The position numbers were made by a program, and so were the translations under genes. From the NCBI GenBank assembly GCA_034433795.1, contig DAOUAE010000065.1:62001-126000 (forward strand): a DNA stretch of 64,000 bases, given 5' to 3'. The notes below the pieces were generated by a model, which had not been told where the DNA came from, made no database searches, and was given only the letters and a program-made list of their open reading frames with translations. Each line of letters opens with the position of its first letter. Positions within the stretch are counted from its first letter, which is position 1. Of this stretch, positions 40,361 to 48,609 are shown in pieces. This DNA comes from DAOUAE01 sp034433795. Lineage in GTDB: Bacteria > Chloroflexota > UBA6077 > FW602-bin22 > DAOUAE01.

Positions 40361-40960
40361 ATGGCTGGTCGTGATCTCTGGTGGGCGGCCCGGACCAGTG
40401 GGGCGGTTGGGGGGCGTCGTGAGGAGGAGGGATCGGCTGGCGAACTGCTGCGGCCGGCGGAGGCGGCGGCCCGTCTCGGCATGCCCCCCTCGACGCTGCG
40501 CCTCTACGCCACCAAATTCGCCGAGTTCCTCTCACCGGCGGCCGCCAGTCCGCCGGTCTCACCGGACGGCCGTCCAGCCCCTCGTCTTTACACCGCGCAG
40601 GACCTGGCGCTCCTGGCCCGGGCCAAGGAGCTCCTGGCCCGGGGGCTGACCTACGACCAGGCACGCCAGGCTCTCCGCCAGCTGGCCGGTCTGGAGCCAC
40701 GCGCGGCCTCGACACCCGTGGCGGCCGACCTGGAGCGCGCCCTGGCCGCCTGGCGCGCCCTGGCCGAGGAGCGGACGGAGGAGGTGCGGCATCTACGGGC
40801 CGAACTGCAGACTCTGCGTGAGAGCGAGCGGCTCCTGCGCCAGACCCTGGCCGAACGACTCGCCGTGCTGGAGGCGCGTCTGACGGCTCTGGAGCGCGAG
40901 CTGATGACACGTCTGGCGCGCCTCGAACAGCGCCGCGCCGACCGTTCGTTCACAGACTGA
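40361..40960 (+). CDS. MerR-like DNA-binding protein with coiled coil
   Basis: A 199-aa protein. Residues 28-98 look like a MerR-type winged HTH: LRPAEAAARLGMPPSTLRLY, a variable insertion, then APRLYTAQDLALLARAKELL and GLTYDQARQAL. Residues 120-190 form a long charged coiled coil (EVRHLRAELQTLRESERLL and following). No cysteine metal site is present. It may regulate itself through the two direct repeats upstream. Because it follows a partition module it could instead be a plasmid-type DNA-binding protein; sequence alone does not decide. Confidence 0.7.
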   Translation: MAGRDLWWAARTSGAVGGRREEEGSAGELLRPAEAAARLGMPPSTLRLYATKFAEFLSPAAASPPVSPDGRPAPRLYTAQDLALLARAKELLARGLTYDQARQALRQLAGLEPRAASTPVAADLERALAAWRALAEERTEEVRHLRAELQTLRESERLLRQTLAERLAVLEARLTALERELMTRLARLEQRRADRSFTD

Positions 40961-41013
40961 CGTCGGTCACCATCCGCCTTCCCGGTGAGTATTGCAGAGA
41001 ATATGCAGAACTC

Positions 41014-41640
41014 TTACCGGGCGGATGCCGGCGGTGTGCCGGCCAGTATAAGGCGGAGGAGCGGACGCAGGGCCTGGACCGCCCGGGCCCGATGGCTCCA
41101 GCGGTTCTTCTCCGACGGTGGGAGTTCGGCCAGGGTGCGGCCCAGATCTGGCAGGAGGAACACCGGATCGTAGCCGAAGCCGTGCGCGCCCCGGGGCTGG
41201 TCGGCGATGAGCCCTTCGACCGTGCCGATTCCCAGGTGGCTCTCGCCGTCCGGGGTCGCCAGGGCCAGAACGCAGACGAACCGGGCCCGGCGGTCGGGGT
41301 CGCCGGTACAGGCCAGTTCCTGGAGCAGGAGGGCGACCCGCTCGGCGTCGCTCCGTCCCGGCCCTCCGTAGCGGGCGGAATGGACCCCTGGCCGGCCGCC
41401 CAGCGCCATCACCTCGAGGCCCGAATCGTCAGCCAGGCACAGGAGACCGCTCTGGCTGGCTCCAGCCCGGGCTTTGGCCAGCGCGTTGTGGGCGTAGGTC
41501 GGTCCCGTCTCCTCGACCGCCAGGGCGAGTCCCAGATCGGCTGGCCGAAGCAGTCGCACCGGCAGGTCGGCCAGCAGAGCCGTCAGTTCGGCGATCTTGT
41601 GCGGGTTGTTGCTGGCGACCAGTAGTGGGTGACGGGTCAT
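41014..41640 (-). CDS. rdgB: XTP/dITP diphosphatase (RdgB/HAM1)
   Basis: A 208-aa house-cleaning pyrophosphatase that removes ITP and XTP. Family motifs are SNNPHKIAEL at the N-terminus, the metal site DDSGLEVMALGGRPGVHSARY, GFGYDPVFLLPD and the C-terminal NRWSHRARA. The canonical start of the family (residue 1 just before the S/T-N-N/K motif) fits ATG 41640. Transcription comes from a promoter sharing its -35 element with the divergent dnaJ promoter. Confidence 0.93.
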   Translation of the reverse strand: MTRHPLLVASNNPHKIAELTALLADLPVRLLRPADLGLALAVEETGPTYAHNALAKARAGASQSGLLCLADDSGLEVMALGGRPGVHSARYGGPGRSDAERVALLLQELACTGDPDRRARFVCVLALATPDGESHLGIGTVEGLIADQPRGAHGFGYDPVFLLPDLGRTLAELPPSEKNRWSHRARAVQALRPLLRLILAGTPPASAR

Positions 41641-41706
41641 CGCACTCTCCCCCTGGCCACCCCCTGGCCGGGCGGCCGGAGGGCGGCTCTCTCTAAGCAA
41701 AAATCT

Positions 41707-41735
41707 ATTGTACTCGATAGCAGGAATATTGACAA
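41707..41735 (-). promoter_or_regulatory. Promoter of rdgB
   Basis: TTGTCA (41735-41730), 17 nt, TACAAT (41712-41707). The -35 element is the reverse side of the dnaJ -35 element. Confidence 0.65.
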
Positions 41736-41757
41736 TAGGCGGCTCAATGCGTACAAT
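41729..41757 (+). promoter_or_regulatory. Promoter of the dnaJ-hspR operon
   Basis: TTGACA (41729-41734), 17 nt, TACAAT (41752-41757), about 30 nt before the dnaJ-like ATG. Confidence 0.7.
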
Positions 41758-41786
41758 TGCCATGAGCGGCAAGGAGGTGGGGGACC

Positions 41787-42701
41787 ATGCCGACCACGGC
41801 GCGTGACTACTACGAGATCCTGGGCGTGCCCCGCAACGCCACCGAGAAAGAGATTCGCCAGGCTTACCGCCGTCTGGCCCGTAAGTACCATCCAGACGTC
41901 AATCCGGGCGACAAAGAGGCCGAGCAGAAGTTTAAAGAGATCCAAGAGGCCTACGAGGTGCTGAGCGACCCGGAGAAGCGGGCCAAGTACGACCGCTACG
42001 GTCACGCCTGGAGGCAGGCGGAGCAGGGCTTCGCCGGTCCCACCCCGGACTTCGAGACGCCGGGTATGGGCTTCGACTTCCGAACGTTCGCCGAGGAGTT
42101 CGACCTGGGCAGCCTCTTCGACCGGTTCTTCGGTGGCGGTGGACGTGCTGGCCGCACCACCTGGGCGCCCCCCATTCGGGGGCAGGACATCGAACAGCCG
42201 GTCGAGCTCTCGCTGGAAGAGGCCTATCACGGGACCACGCGTCTCATCGAGGTGCCTTCTCCCACCGGCGCCCGTCGGATCGAGGTGCGGATCCCGCCCG
42301 GGGTCACCGATGGAACCCGTGTCCGGGTGGCCGGCGAGGGAGGGCCGGGCTTCGCCGGCGGACCGCGCGGCGACCTTTACCTGGTCGTCTCGATCCGGCC
42401 CCACCCGCTCTTCGAGCGCAAAGGCGATGACCTCTACACCGAGGTGGCGGTCCCGCTCTACACGGCCATCCTGGGCGGTGAGGTGCCGGTCCAGACGCTG
42501 AAGGGCCGGGTGATGCTCAAGATCCCGCCGGAGACCCAAAACGGCCGGGTCTTCCGACTGGCCGGGCTGGGGATGCCGCGTCTCCACGGCAGCGGCCACG
42601 GCGATCTCTACGCCAAGGTGCGGGTCGTCCTGCCCACCAACTTGACCGAGCGGGAGCGGGCGCTCTTTGAAGAGCTACGCCGGCTGCGGCCCACGGCCTG
42701 A
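41787..42701 (+). CDS. DnaJ/CbpA-type co-chaperone (no zinc fingers)
   Basis: A 304-aa type II J-protein. The J domain covers residues 7-70, with DYYEILGVPRNATEKEIRQ and the HPD tripeptide at 35-37 that stimulates DnaK ATPase. A Gly/Phe-rich linker follows, then the two substrate-binding C-terminal domains (QPVELSLEEAYHGTTRLIEV, IRPHPLFERKGDDLYTEVAV). The zinc-finger domain of DnaJ is absent. The ATG is behind GGAGG and hspR follows 12 nt after its stop. No dnaK or grpE is present in this window. Confidence 0.9.
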   Translation: MPTTARDYYEILGVPRNATEKEIRQAYRRLARKYHPDVNPGDKEAEQKFKEIQEAYEVLSDPEKRAKYDRYGHAWRQAEQGFAGPTPDFETPGMGFDFRTFAEEFDLGSLFDRFFGGGGRAGRTTWAPPIRGQDIEQPVELSLEEAYHGTTRLIEVPSPTGARRIEVRIPPGVTDGTRVRVAGEGGPGFAGGPRGDLYLVVSIRPHPLFERKGDDLYTEVAVPLYTAILGGEVPVQTLKGRVMLKIPPETQNGRVFRLAGLGMPRLHGSGHGDLYAKVRVVLPTNLTERERALFEELRRLRPTA

Positions 42702-42713
42702 GGAGGAGAGAGT

Positions 42714-43118
42714 ATGCCCGATCACAACGAGGCCTGTTACGCCATCAGCGCGGCCGCCCGTCTGGTCAAGATGCATCCCCAGACCCTGCGCTACTACGAG
42801 CGGCTGGGGCTCATCCAGCCCTCGCGCTCGCGCGGGAAGATCCGGCTGTACTCGCCACGCGATATCGAGCGGCTGCTGCAGATCCGCCGTCTGGTCAACG
42901 ACCTGGGAGTGAACCTGGCTGGGGTCGAGGTGATCCTGCGGCTGACCGACCGGGTGGCTGAACTGGAGCGGGAACTGGTGCGTCAGCGTCAGCTCTTCGA
43001 GGCCGAGATCGCCCGCCTGCGCCAGCAGCTCGCTGAACGGCCGGCCGCCCCGGTCGAGGGCGAACCGCTCGACATCGTCGAGGGTGAGGTGCGTGAGCGC
43101 CCGCCGGGGGACATGTGA
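42714..43118 (+). CDS. hspR: HspR-like MerR-family heat-shock regulator
   Basis: A 134-aa MerR-family repressor matching HspR in size and position behind a J-protein gene. The HTH region reads SAAARLVKMHPQTLRYYERL then GLIQPSRSRGKIRLYSPRDI. A helical coiled coil follows (about residues 75-105) and the tail is acidic. HspR usually represses dnaK operons at HAIR inverted repeats and uses DnaK as co-repressor. I found no clear HAIR element before dnaJ, so autoregulation is inferred only. Confidence 0.83.
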   Translation: MPDHNEACYAISAAARLVKMHPQTLRYYERLGLIQPSRSRGKIRLYSPRDIERLLQIRRLVNDLGVNLAGVEVILRLTDRVAELERELVRQRQLFEAEIARLRQQLAERPAAPVEGEPLDIVEGEVRERPPGDM

Positions 43119-43163
43119 TAGAACGAGAGTGAAGTCCGCCGAAGGAGCGGGAGAGGAACGACC

Positions 43164-44294
43164 ATGGCACGCGTGGTGGTGGCGATGAGCGGCGGCGTTG
43201 ATAGCTCGGTGGCGGCGGCCCTGCTGGTGGCCGCCGGCCACGAGGTTATCGGCGTGACGCTCAATGTCTGGCCCAAACTGGGAGCCGAAGAGGCGGTCGA
43301 GCGTCCAGACGCCTGCTGCAGCCTCAACGCCGTCGAGGATGCGCGGCGGGTGGCCGATCACCTGGGGATCCCGCACTACGTGCTGAACTTCCGCGAGGTC
43401 TTCGCCGAGCGGGTCATCGCCAACTTCGTGGCCGAGTACCAGCGCGGGCGGACCCCCAACCCCTGCATCCGCTGCAACGAGTACATCAAATTCAGCGCCC
43501 TGCTGCACCGGGTGATCGGACTGGACTGCGACTACATCGCCACCGGCCATTACGCCCGCGTGGCCTACGACCCGGCCCGCGACCGCTACGTCCTGCGCCG
43601 CGCGGTGGATGCCTGGAAGGACCAGAGTTACGTTCTTTACGTCCTGACCCAGGACCTCCTGGCCCGCACCCTCTTCCCCATCGGCGATTACCCCAAGAGC
43701 GCCGTCCGCGATCTGGCCCGGCAGTTCGGCCTGCCGGTGGCCAGCAAGCCCGAGAGTCAGGAGATCTGCTTCATCCCCGACAAGGACTACGGCAGCTTCA
43801 TCGAACGGTATCTGGCCGAGGGCAGTCGGCCCGGCCCGATCCTCGACCGCGAGGGACGCGCGCTGGGGCAGCACCGGGGCATCATCTACTACACGGTGGG
43901 TCAGCGCCGTGGCCTGGGTCTGAGCGGTCCGCGTCCCTACTATGTCATCGCCATCGATCCGGTCCGCAACGCCGTGATCGTCGGCCACGAAGAGGACCTC
44001 TACAGCGACGAGCTGCTGGCGGAGGAGGTCAACTGGGTCTCGATCGCCCCTCCCACGGCCCCGATCACGGTCACCGCCAAGATCCGCTACCGCGCGCCCG
44101 AGGTCCCGGCCGTCGTCACCCCACGCGCCGATGGCACCGTGCACGTGCGCTTCGCGCGTCCCCAGAAGGCGGTGACGCCAGGGCAGGCGGTCGTCTTCTA
44201 CCAGGGCGACGAACTGGTCGGTGGAGGGACGATCGCCGTGGCCGCGCATCACCAGTCGCCGGCGACGCCAGCGATGGCCGGCCAGTCGGGGTAA
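43164..44294 (+). CDS. mnmA: tRNA-specific 2-thiouridylase MnmA
   Basis: A 376-aa enzyme that thiolates U34 of tRNA-Lys, -Glu and -Gln. The PP-loop ATPase motif SGGVDSS is at residues 9-15. The two catalytic cysteines are in NPCIRCN and SQEICFIPD, and the tRNA-contact stretch YTVGQRRGLG is present. The C-terminal beta-barrel is intact (about residues 285-360). A short polar tail follows. The ATG is 10 nt after GGAGAGG. Confidence 0.95.
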   Translation: MARVVVAMSGGVDSSVAAALLVAAGHEVIGVTLNVWPKLGAEEAVERPDACCSLNAVEDARRVADHLGIPHYVLNFREVFAERVIANFVAEYQRGRTPNPCIRCNEYIKFSALLHRVIGLDCDYIATGHYARVAYDPARDRYVLRRAVDAWKDQSYVLYVLTQDLLARTLFPIGDYPKSAVRDLARQFGLPVASKPESQEICFIPDKDYGSFIERYLAEGSRPGPILDREGRALGQHRGIIYYTVGQRRGLGLSGPRPYYVIAIDPVRNAVIVGHEEDLYSDELLAEEVNWVSIAPPTAPITVTAKIRYRAPEVPAVVTPRADGTVHVRFARPQKAVTPGQAVVFYQGDELVGGGTIAVAAHHQSPATPAMAGQSG

Positions 44295-44497
44295 GGAAAG
44301 GCGGCCGACGGCCCTCTACCGTAATGGCGCGATCGCCCGCCCGGGCTCGTGGACGGGCTGCGGGTGGGCCGTGCCCGTCTGCCGCCAGGTGGCACCGCAG
44401 ACGCGGGCGACCTGAGCCGCTGGTGTATTCCGACTCCTGTGGTCTGCCGCCGGTGTGACGGGGGAGACGGTCGGCGGACACTGGTGGTTGCCCGCCC

Positions 44498-44526
44498 TTG
44501 ACAGGTCAACCTGGCTGGGTTACTGT
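44498..44526 (+). promoter_or_regulatory. Promoter of the TetR-type gene
   Basis: TTGACA (44498-44503), 17 nt, TACTGT (44521-44526). Confidence 0.6.
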
Positions 44527-44570
44527 GTGCAGCGTGTGAGCAGTCTTCAAGCCTCGACACGGGCAGGTGG

Positions 44571-45209
44571 ATGATGCCCTCTTCCCGTCAGACCCGGACC
44601 GAGCAGGGCCAGGAGACGCGCCAGCGCATCCTGCAGGCCGCCCGCGCTCTCTTTGCCGAGCGCGGCTATCACGGCACCACCATTCAGGATATTGCGGCCC
44701 AGGCCGGGGTGGCGCTGCGCACCGTCTACTACCATTTTGAGTCCAAGGCGGCCATCGCCGCCGCCCTGGCGGCCATGGTCCGGCCGGAGGTCAACGCGCT
44801 GGCCCTGGATCTGCTGCAGACCGCCACGACTCCCGAGGCGACGCTGCAGCAGGTGGTGGCCGCCCTCTTCGCCCGCTACGAGCGTCTGGCGACGGTCCTC
44901 TGGCTGGCCTACCGTCTGGAGAGCGAGAGCCCCGAACTGGGCGCGCTGCTCCAGGGACCGCGCGCCTGGCTCTATCAGTTCGCCGAGGACTGGCTGCACG
45001 GGCTGCTGCTGACCTATCGCCAGGCGCCCCCTCTGACTCTGTCCGTGGTGGTCGACCTGGTGTACACCGCTCTGAGTTTCGCCACCTGGCGGACACTGAC
45101 CCAGGAACGTGGTCTCTCCTCGGCCGAGGCCGCCCAGGCAGTCGGGACCTTCGTTATCCGAGGGGTTCTGGGCCGGCCGCTGGAGATGGTCGGCCCGGCC
45201 CCGGCATAG
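44571..45209 (+). CDS. TetR/AcrR-family transcriptional regulator
   Basis: A 212-aa repressor. Residues 15-62 are the TetR HTH: RQRILQAARALFAERGYHGT, then TIQDIAAQAGVALRTVYYHF. The C-terminal ligand-binding domain is all-helical and of normal size. It has its own promoter and is followed 39 nt later by murE, with which it may be co-transcribed. Neither ligand nor target can be read from sequence. ATG 44571 or 44574 are equivalent starts. Confidence 0.87.
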   Translation: MMPSSRQTRTEQGQETRQRILQAARALFAERGYHGTTIQDIAAQAGVALRTVYYHFESKAAIAAALAAMVRPEVNALALDLLQTATTPEATLQQVVAALFARYERLATVLWLAYRLESESPELGALLQGPRAWLYQFAEDWLHGLLLTYRQAPPLTLSVVVDLVYTALSFATWRTLTQERGLSSAEAAQAVGTFVIRGVLGRPLEMVGPAPA

Positions 45210-45248
45210 CCCTTGCAGAGAGAGGCGGGCGGCGAGCGGAGGTCAAGG

Positions 45249-46787
45249 GTGCCGATCCTGCGCGAGGTCCTGGCCAGTCTGCCTTTTGCAGTCCGTGTGC
45301 ATGGACGGGATGATATTCCGGTGACGGGCGTCAGCGCCGACAGCCGGACGCTGACCAGCGGGATGATCTTTGTGGCCGTTCGGGGGCGGCGTGACGATGG
45401 CCACCGCTACATCCCCGACGCCCTGGCCCGCGGGGCGCGGGCGATTGTCTCCGACCAGGATCCCCCGATGGCGAGCGCCGTGGCCTGGGTGACCGTGCCC
45501 GACAGCCGGGCGGCTCTGGGCTGGCTGGCAGCCTTCTTCGCCGGCTTCCCAACCCGGGGCTGCGGGCTGGTCGGGGTCACCGGGACCGATGGCAAGACGA
45601 CCACCGCGACACTGATCGCCTATCTGTTGCGGGCGAGCGGACAGCCTGTGGGGTTGGTCTCGACGGTGGAGATCTGGCTGGGCGACGAGCGACGCCCAAA
45701 CGACACGCAGCACACCACCCCGCCGGCGGCGATTCTGCAGGGGCTGCTGGCCGAGATGGTCCAGCGCGGGTGCCGCTGGGCGGTGCTGGAGACCAGTTCC
45801 CACGCGCTGGACCAGTGGCGGGTGGCCGGGTGTCTCTTCGACGTCGGGGTCTTTACCAATCTCACCCCCGAGCATCTGGACTACCACGGTGACCTGGAGC
45901 GTTACCGCCAGGCCAAGGCCCGTCTCTTCGCGCTCCTGGGCCAGGAGCCCAAGGCCGGGATCACCCCCTTTGGTCTGCTGAACGCTGACGATCCCCACAG
46001 CGCAGCCATGGCCGCCGCCTGCCCGGTCACGGTGGTCACCTACGGTCTGGAGCAGCCCGCCCATTACCGCGTGCGTCGCTTCGGCCGGTCGGGTGAGGGG
46101 ATGCAGGTGCTGTTGGAGACACCCGCCGGGCCGGTCGATCTCTGGTCGCCGCTCCCCGGGCGCTTCAATGTCTACAATGTCGCGGCCGCCGCCGCCGCCG
46201 CTCTGCAGCTGGGGGTGGCGCCGATGGTCCTGACGAAAGCCCTGCGGACCTTTACCGGGGTGCCCGGTCGTCTGCAACCGGTGGTCATGGGCCAGCCCTT
46301 CCAGGTCTTCGTCGACTTCGCCCATACCCCTAACGCCCTGGGAGCGGTCCTGGCGGCCCTGCGTCCGCGTACCCGGGGGCGTCTGATCGTGGTTTTCGGC
46401 CATCCCGGCGGTCGTGATGCCCACAACCGCCCGGTCCTGGGGCGGGTGGCCGCCTCGATGGCCGATCTCCTGATCCTGACCACCGATGACCCCTACGATG
46501 AGGATCCTGAGGCGATTCTCGACCAGATCGAGGTCGGAGTCCGGGCCGCCGGGCGGCGGCCGCACCGTGACTTCTGGCGCTTCCCCGACCGGGTCGAGGC
46601 CATCCGGGCGGCCCTGCGCCTGGCCCAGCCGGGTGACACGGTCCTGATCGCCGGCCGGGGCCACGAGCGGTTCACAGTGGTCCGGGGGCAGCGGGTGCCT
46701 CTGGACGATGTGGCCGTGGTCGAGCAGACCCTCCGCGAGCTGGCGGCCGAATCGGGGCCGGCCGGCGTGGCGGCCAGCGAGAGCTAG
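45249..46787 (+). CDS. murE: UDP-MurNAc-tripeptide synthetase, MurE
   Basis: A 512-aa Mur ligase that adds the third amino acid to UDP-MurNAc-L-Ala-D-Glu. The N-terminal UDP-binding domain has GVSADSRTLTSGMIFVAVRG. The ATPase domain has GVTGTDGKTTT. The middle motif LETSSHALDQWR and the C-terminal DFAHTPNALGAVL and VFGHPGGRDAHNRP are typical. The third-residue recognition loop reads DDPYDEDP where DAP-adding MurE has DNPR, so ornithine or lysine rather than meso-DAP is suggested. GTG 45249 is chosen for GGAGG 6 nt upstream. Confidence 0.92.
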   Translation: MPILREVLASLPFAVRVHGRDDIPVTGVSADSRTLTSGMIFVAVRGRRDDGHRYIPDALARGARAIVSDQDPPMASAVAWVTVPDSRAALGWLAAFFAGFPTRGCGLVGVTGTDGKTTTATLIAYLLRASGQPVGLVSTVEIWLGDERRPNDTQHTTPPAAILQGLLAEMVQRGCRWAVLETSSHALDQWRVAGCLFDVGVFTNLTPEHLDYHGDLERYRQAKARLFALLGQEPKAGITPFGLLNADDPHSAAMAAACPVTVVTYGLEQPAHYRVRRFGRSGEGMQVLLETPAGPVDLWSPLPGRFNVYNVAAAAAAALQLGVAPMVLTKALRTFTGVPGRLQPVVMGQPFQVFVDFAHTPNALGAVLAALRPRTRGRLIVVFGHPGGRDAHNRPVLGRVAASMADLLILTTDDPYDEDPEAILDQIEVGVRAAGRRPHRDFWRFPDRVEAIRAALRLAQPGDTVLIAGRGHERFTVVRGQRVPLDDVAVVEQTLRELAAESGPAGVAASES

Positions 46788-46800
46788 GCCGCGGCCAGGG

Positions 46801-47670
46801 TTACCCCCCGGCGCGGACGGCCATCAGCCCCAGGGTGATAAGGCCCAGTGTTAGACAGTACAGGGCAAAGGGGTAAAGCGAGTACCGGCGGAGGTAGCCG
46901 AGGAAAACGGCGATCGTCAGGTAGCCGGCCAGTCCGGCGGCCAGGAATCCGCTGAGAAGCGTCAGATTCAGAGCCGCCGGATCGGTCCGGAGGAGTTTGA
47001 CGATCTCCAGACCGCCTGCTCCCAGGATCACCGGTGCGGAGAGGAGAAAGCTGAAACGGGCGGCCGCCGGGCGGGAGAGCCCCACCAGCAGGCCGGCGAC
47101 GATGGTCAATCCCGACCGGGACAGGCCCGGCAGAATAGCGCCGGCCTGGGCCAGGCCGATGAGCAGGGCATCGCGGGCTCGCAGGTGGCTGAGATCTCGG
47201 ACGGCCGCCGGGGCCAGGGCGGCGGTGGCGGTCGGAGCAACGGTCAGCGCTGCCCGACTGCTTCGCCGCTCGCCGAGGACCAGCGCCAGAGCGGTGAGGG
47301 GCAGGGTGAGACCGATCACCAGTGGCCCTTCAAAGAGGCGGGCGACCACTTCTTCAAGCAGGAGACCGGCCAGCCCTGCCGGCATCGTCCCCAGGATGAG
47401 CAGCCAGGCCAGCCGTCCCATTGGATCCGGCGGTCCCCCCGGCCGGAGCGTCCGCAGAAAGCCCCGCAGCAGCGGCCCCCATTCCGCGCGAAAGAAGACC
47501 AGGACCGCCAGCAGCGTCCCCAGGTGCAGGACCACGTCGAAGGCCAGTCCCGGTGATGGCCAGTCCAGGAGCCACGGCATCAGCACCAGATGGGCGGAAC
47601 TGCTGATGGGCAGAAATTCGGTCAGCCCCTGAACGATGCCCAGGGGGATCGCCTGCCAGACCGTTATCAC
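46801..47670 (-). CDS. uppP: Undecaprenyl-diphosphatase (UppP/BacA)
   Basis: A 289-aa membrane phosphatase that recycles the lipid carrier of cell-wall synthesis. Both family signatures are present: GIVQGLTEFLPISSSAHLVL near the N-terminus and GAILPGLSRSGLTI in the middle. About eight membrane helices are visible. The start is GTG 47670 behind AAAGGAGG. It converges on murE, with 13 nt between the ends. Confidence 0.94.
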   Translation of the reverse strand: MITVWQAIPLGIVQGLTEFLPISSSAHLVLMPWLLDWPSPGLAFDVVLHLGTLLAVLVFFRAEWGPLLRGFLRTLRPGGPPDPMGRLAWLLILGTMPAGLAGLLLEEVVARLFEGPLVIGLTLPLTALALVLGERRSSRAALTVAPTATAALAPAAVRDLSHLRARDALLIGLAQAGAILPGLSRSGLTIVAGLLVGLSRPAAARFSFLLSAPVILGAGGLEIVKLLRTDPAALNLTLLSGFLAAGLAGYLTIAVFLGYLRRYSLYPFALYCLTLGLITLGLMAVRAGG

Positions 47671-47770
47671 GACGCCTCCTTTCCGTAGGCGGCATGGTAG
47701 ACCAGGGCCCGCCACCTGTCCAGTGGCAAAACTGGCGCCACTGGCGTAGACTCAGAGGTGGGAGGAAGGC

Positions 47771-48295
47771 ATGGTCGATCCGAATACCGGGTTTCGTTCG
47801 ATCCTGGTCGCCGCCGTCCTTATCGAAGAGGGCGATCGGGTTCTGCTCATTCGCGAAAGCAAGCCGGACTGCGCTGGCAAACTCAACCAGCCGGCCGGAC
47901 ATCTGGAGGTCGGCGAGACCCCCGAGGAGTGCGCCCGCCGCGAGGCCCGGGAGGAGGCCGGCTACGAGGTCGAACTGACCGGGCTCCTTGGGGTCTATCT
48001 CTGGCCGCAGACGCCCACCGAGGTGGTGGTGCGGTTCTGCTACCTGGCCCGACCGGTCCGGCCTCTCCCCGGTCCACTGGCCCCCGACTCGGCCGGGACG
48101 GTGTGGTTGACGGCCGAGGAGGCGCGTCGGCTGCCGTCCACGGTCTTTCGCTCGCCGCTGACCGTAGCGGCGCTGGCCGACTGGCTGGCGGGACGGCGCT
48201 ACCCGTTGGCGGTGGTGCATCCTGTGGCCGGGTCGGGCTGGTTTGCGACCGGGGTGGCCCCGGCGCCAGACCGCTCGTCGCGTGCTACAATCTGA
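47771..48295 (+). CDS. Nudix hydrolase
   Basis: A 174-aa Nudix protein. The Nudix box is complete (GHLEVGETPEECARREAREE then AG). It is preceded by LLIRESKPDCAGKLNQPAG, which resembles NudJ-type enzymes acting on thiamine or nucleotide diphosphates. The C-terminal 35 residues are unconserved in appearance. TAGACT at 47747-47752 is a possible -10 element. Substrate not determinable. Confidence 0.88.
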   Translation: MVDPNTGFRSILVAAVLIEEGDRVLLIRESKPDCAGKLNQPAGHLEVGETPEECARREAREEAGYEVELTGLLGVYLWPQTPTEVVVRFCYLARPVRPLPGPLAPDSAGTVWLTAEEARRLPSTVFRSPLTVAALADWLAGRRYPLAVVHPVAGSGWFATGVAPAPDRSSRATI

Positions 48296-48353
48296 GTAGA
48301 CCCGGTGGGCGAGAAAGCCAGCCTGGCCATGGGCTGGAGAAGGGAGGCGCTCA

Positions 48354-48572
48354 ATGGAGCGGTCAAAAGAGCGGTCGGCAGCCCGTATGGTGACTCAGGG
48401 CCTGGTCCTGGCCAGCCTGGCCATCGCGGTCCTGATCATCGCGGTGATGTTCGTCCTGGGGTTCGCCGGCGCGGCCTTCTTCTACGGCGCTCTCCTGGCG
48501 GCCGTGCTGGCGGCGGTCGTTCTCTACGCCCTGGTCCTGCTCAGCGGCGGCTGGCGGCGACCGACTGATTAG
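48354..48572 (+). CDS. Small membrane protein (72 aa)
   Basis: A 72-aa protein with two membrane helices, about residues 15-38 and 40-63 (LVLASLAIAVLIIAVMFVLG and FFYGALLAAVLAAVVLYALV), and basic ends. The ATG is behind GGGAGG, and TACAAT at 48286-48291 may be its -10 element. Function unknown. Confidence 0.6.
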   Translation: MERSKERSAARMVTQGLVLASLAIAVLIIAVMFVLGFAGAAFFYGALLAAVLAAVVLYALVLLSGGWRRPTD

Positions 48573-48590
48573 TCACTCTGCCGCCAGCCG
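48548..48590. terminator. Possible bidirectional terminator between convergent small genes
   Basis: Eleven-bp inverted repeat CGGCTGGCGGC/GCCGCCAGCCG with a 21-nt loop, spanning the end of the small membrane protein gene and close to the end of the convergent secreted protein gene. No T-run follows. Confidence 0.35.
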
Positions 48591-48609
48591 TGATCTCCCC
48601 CGGGGGCGG

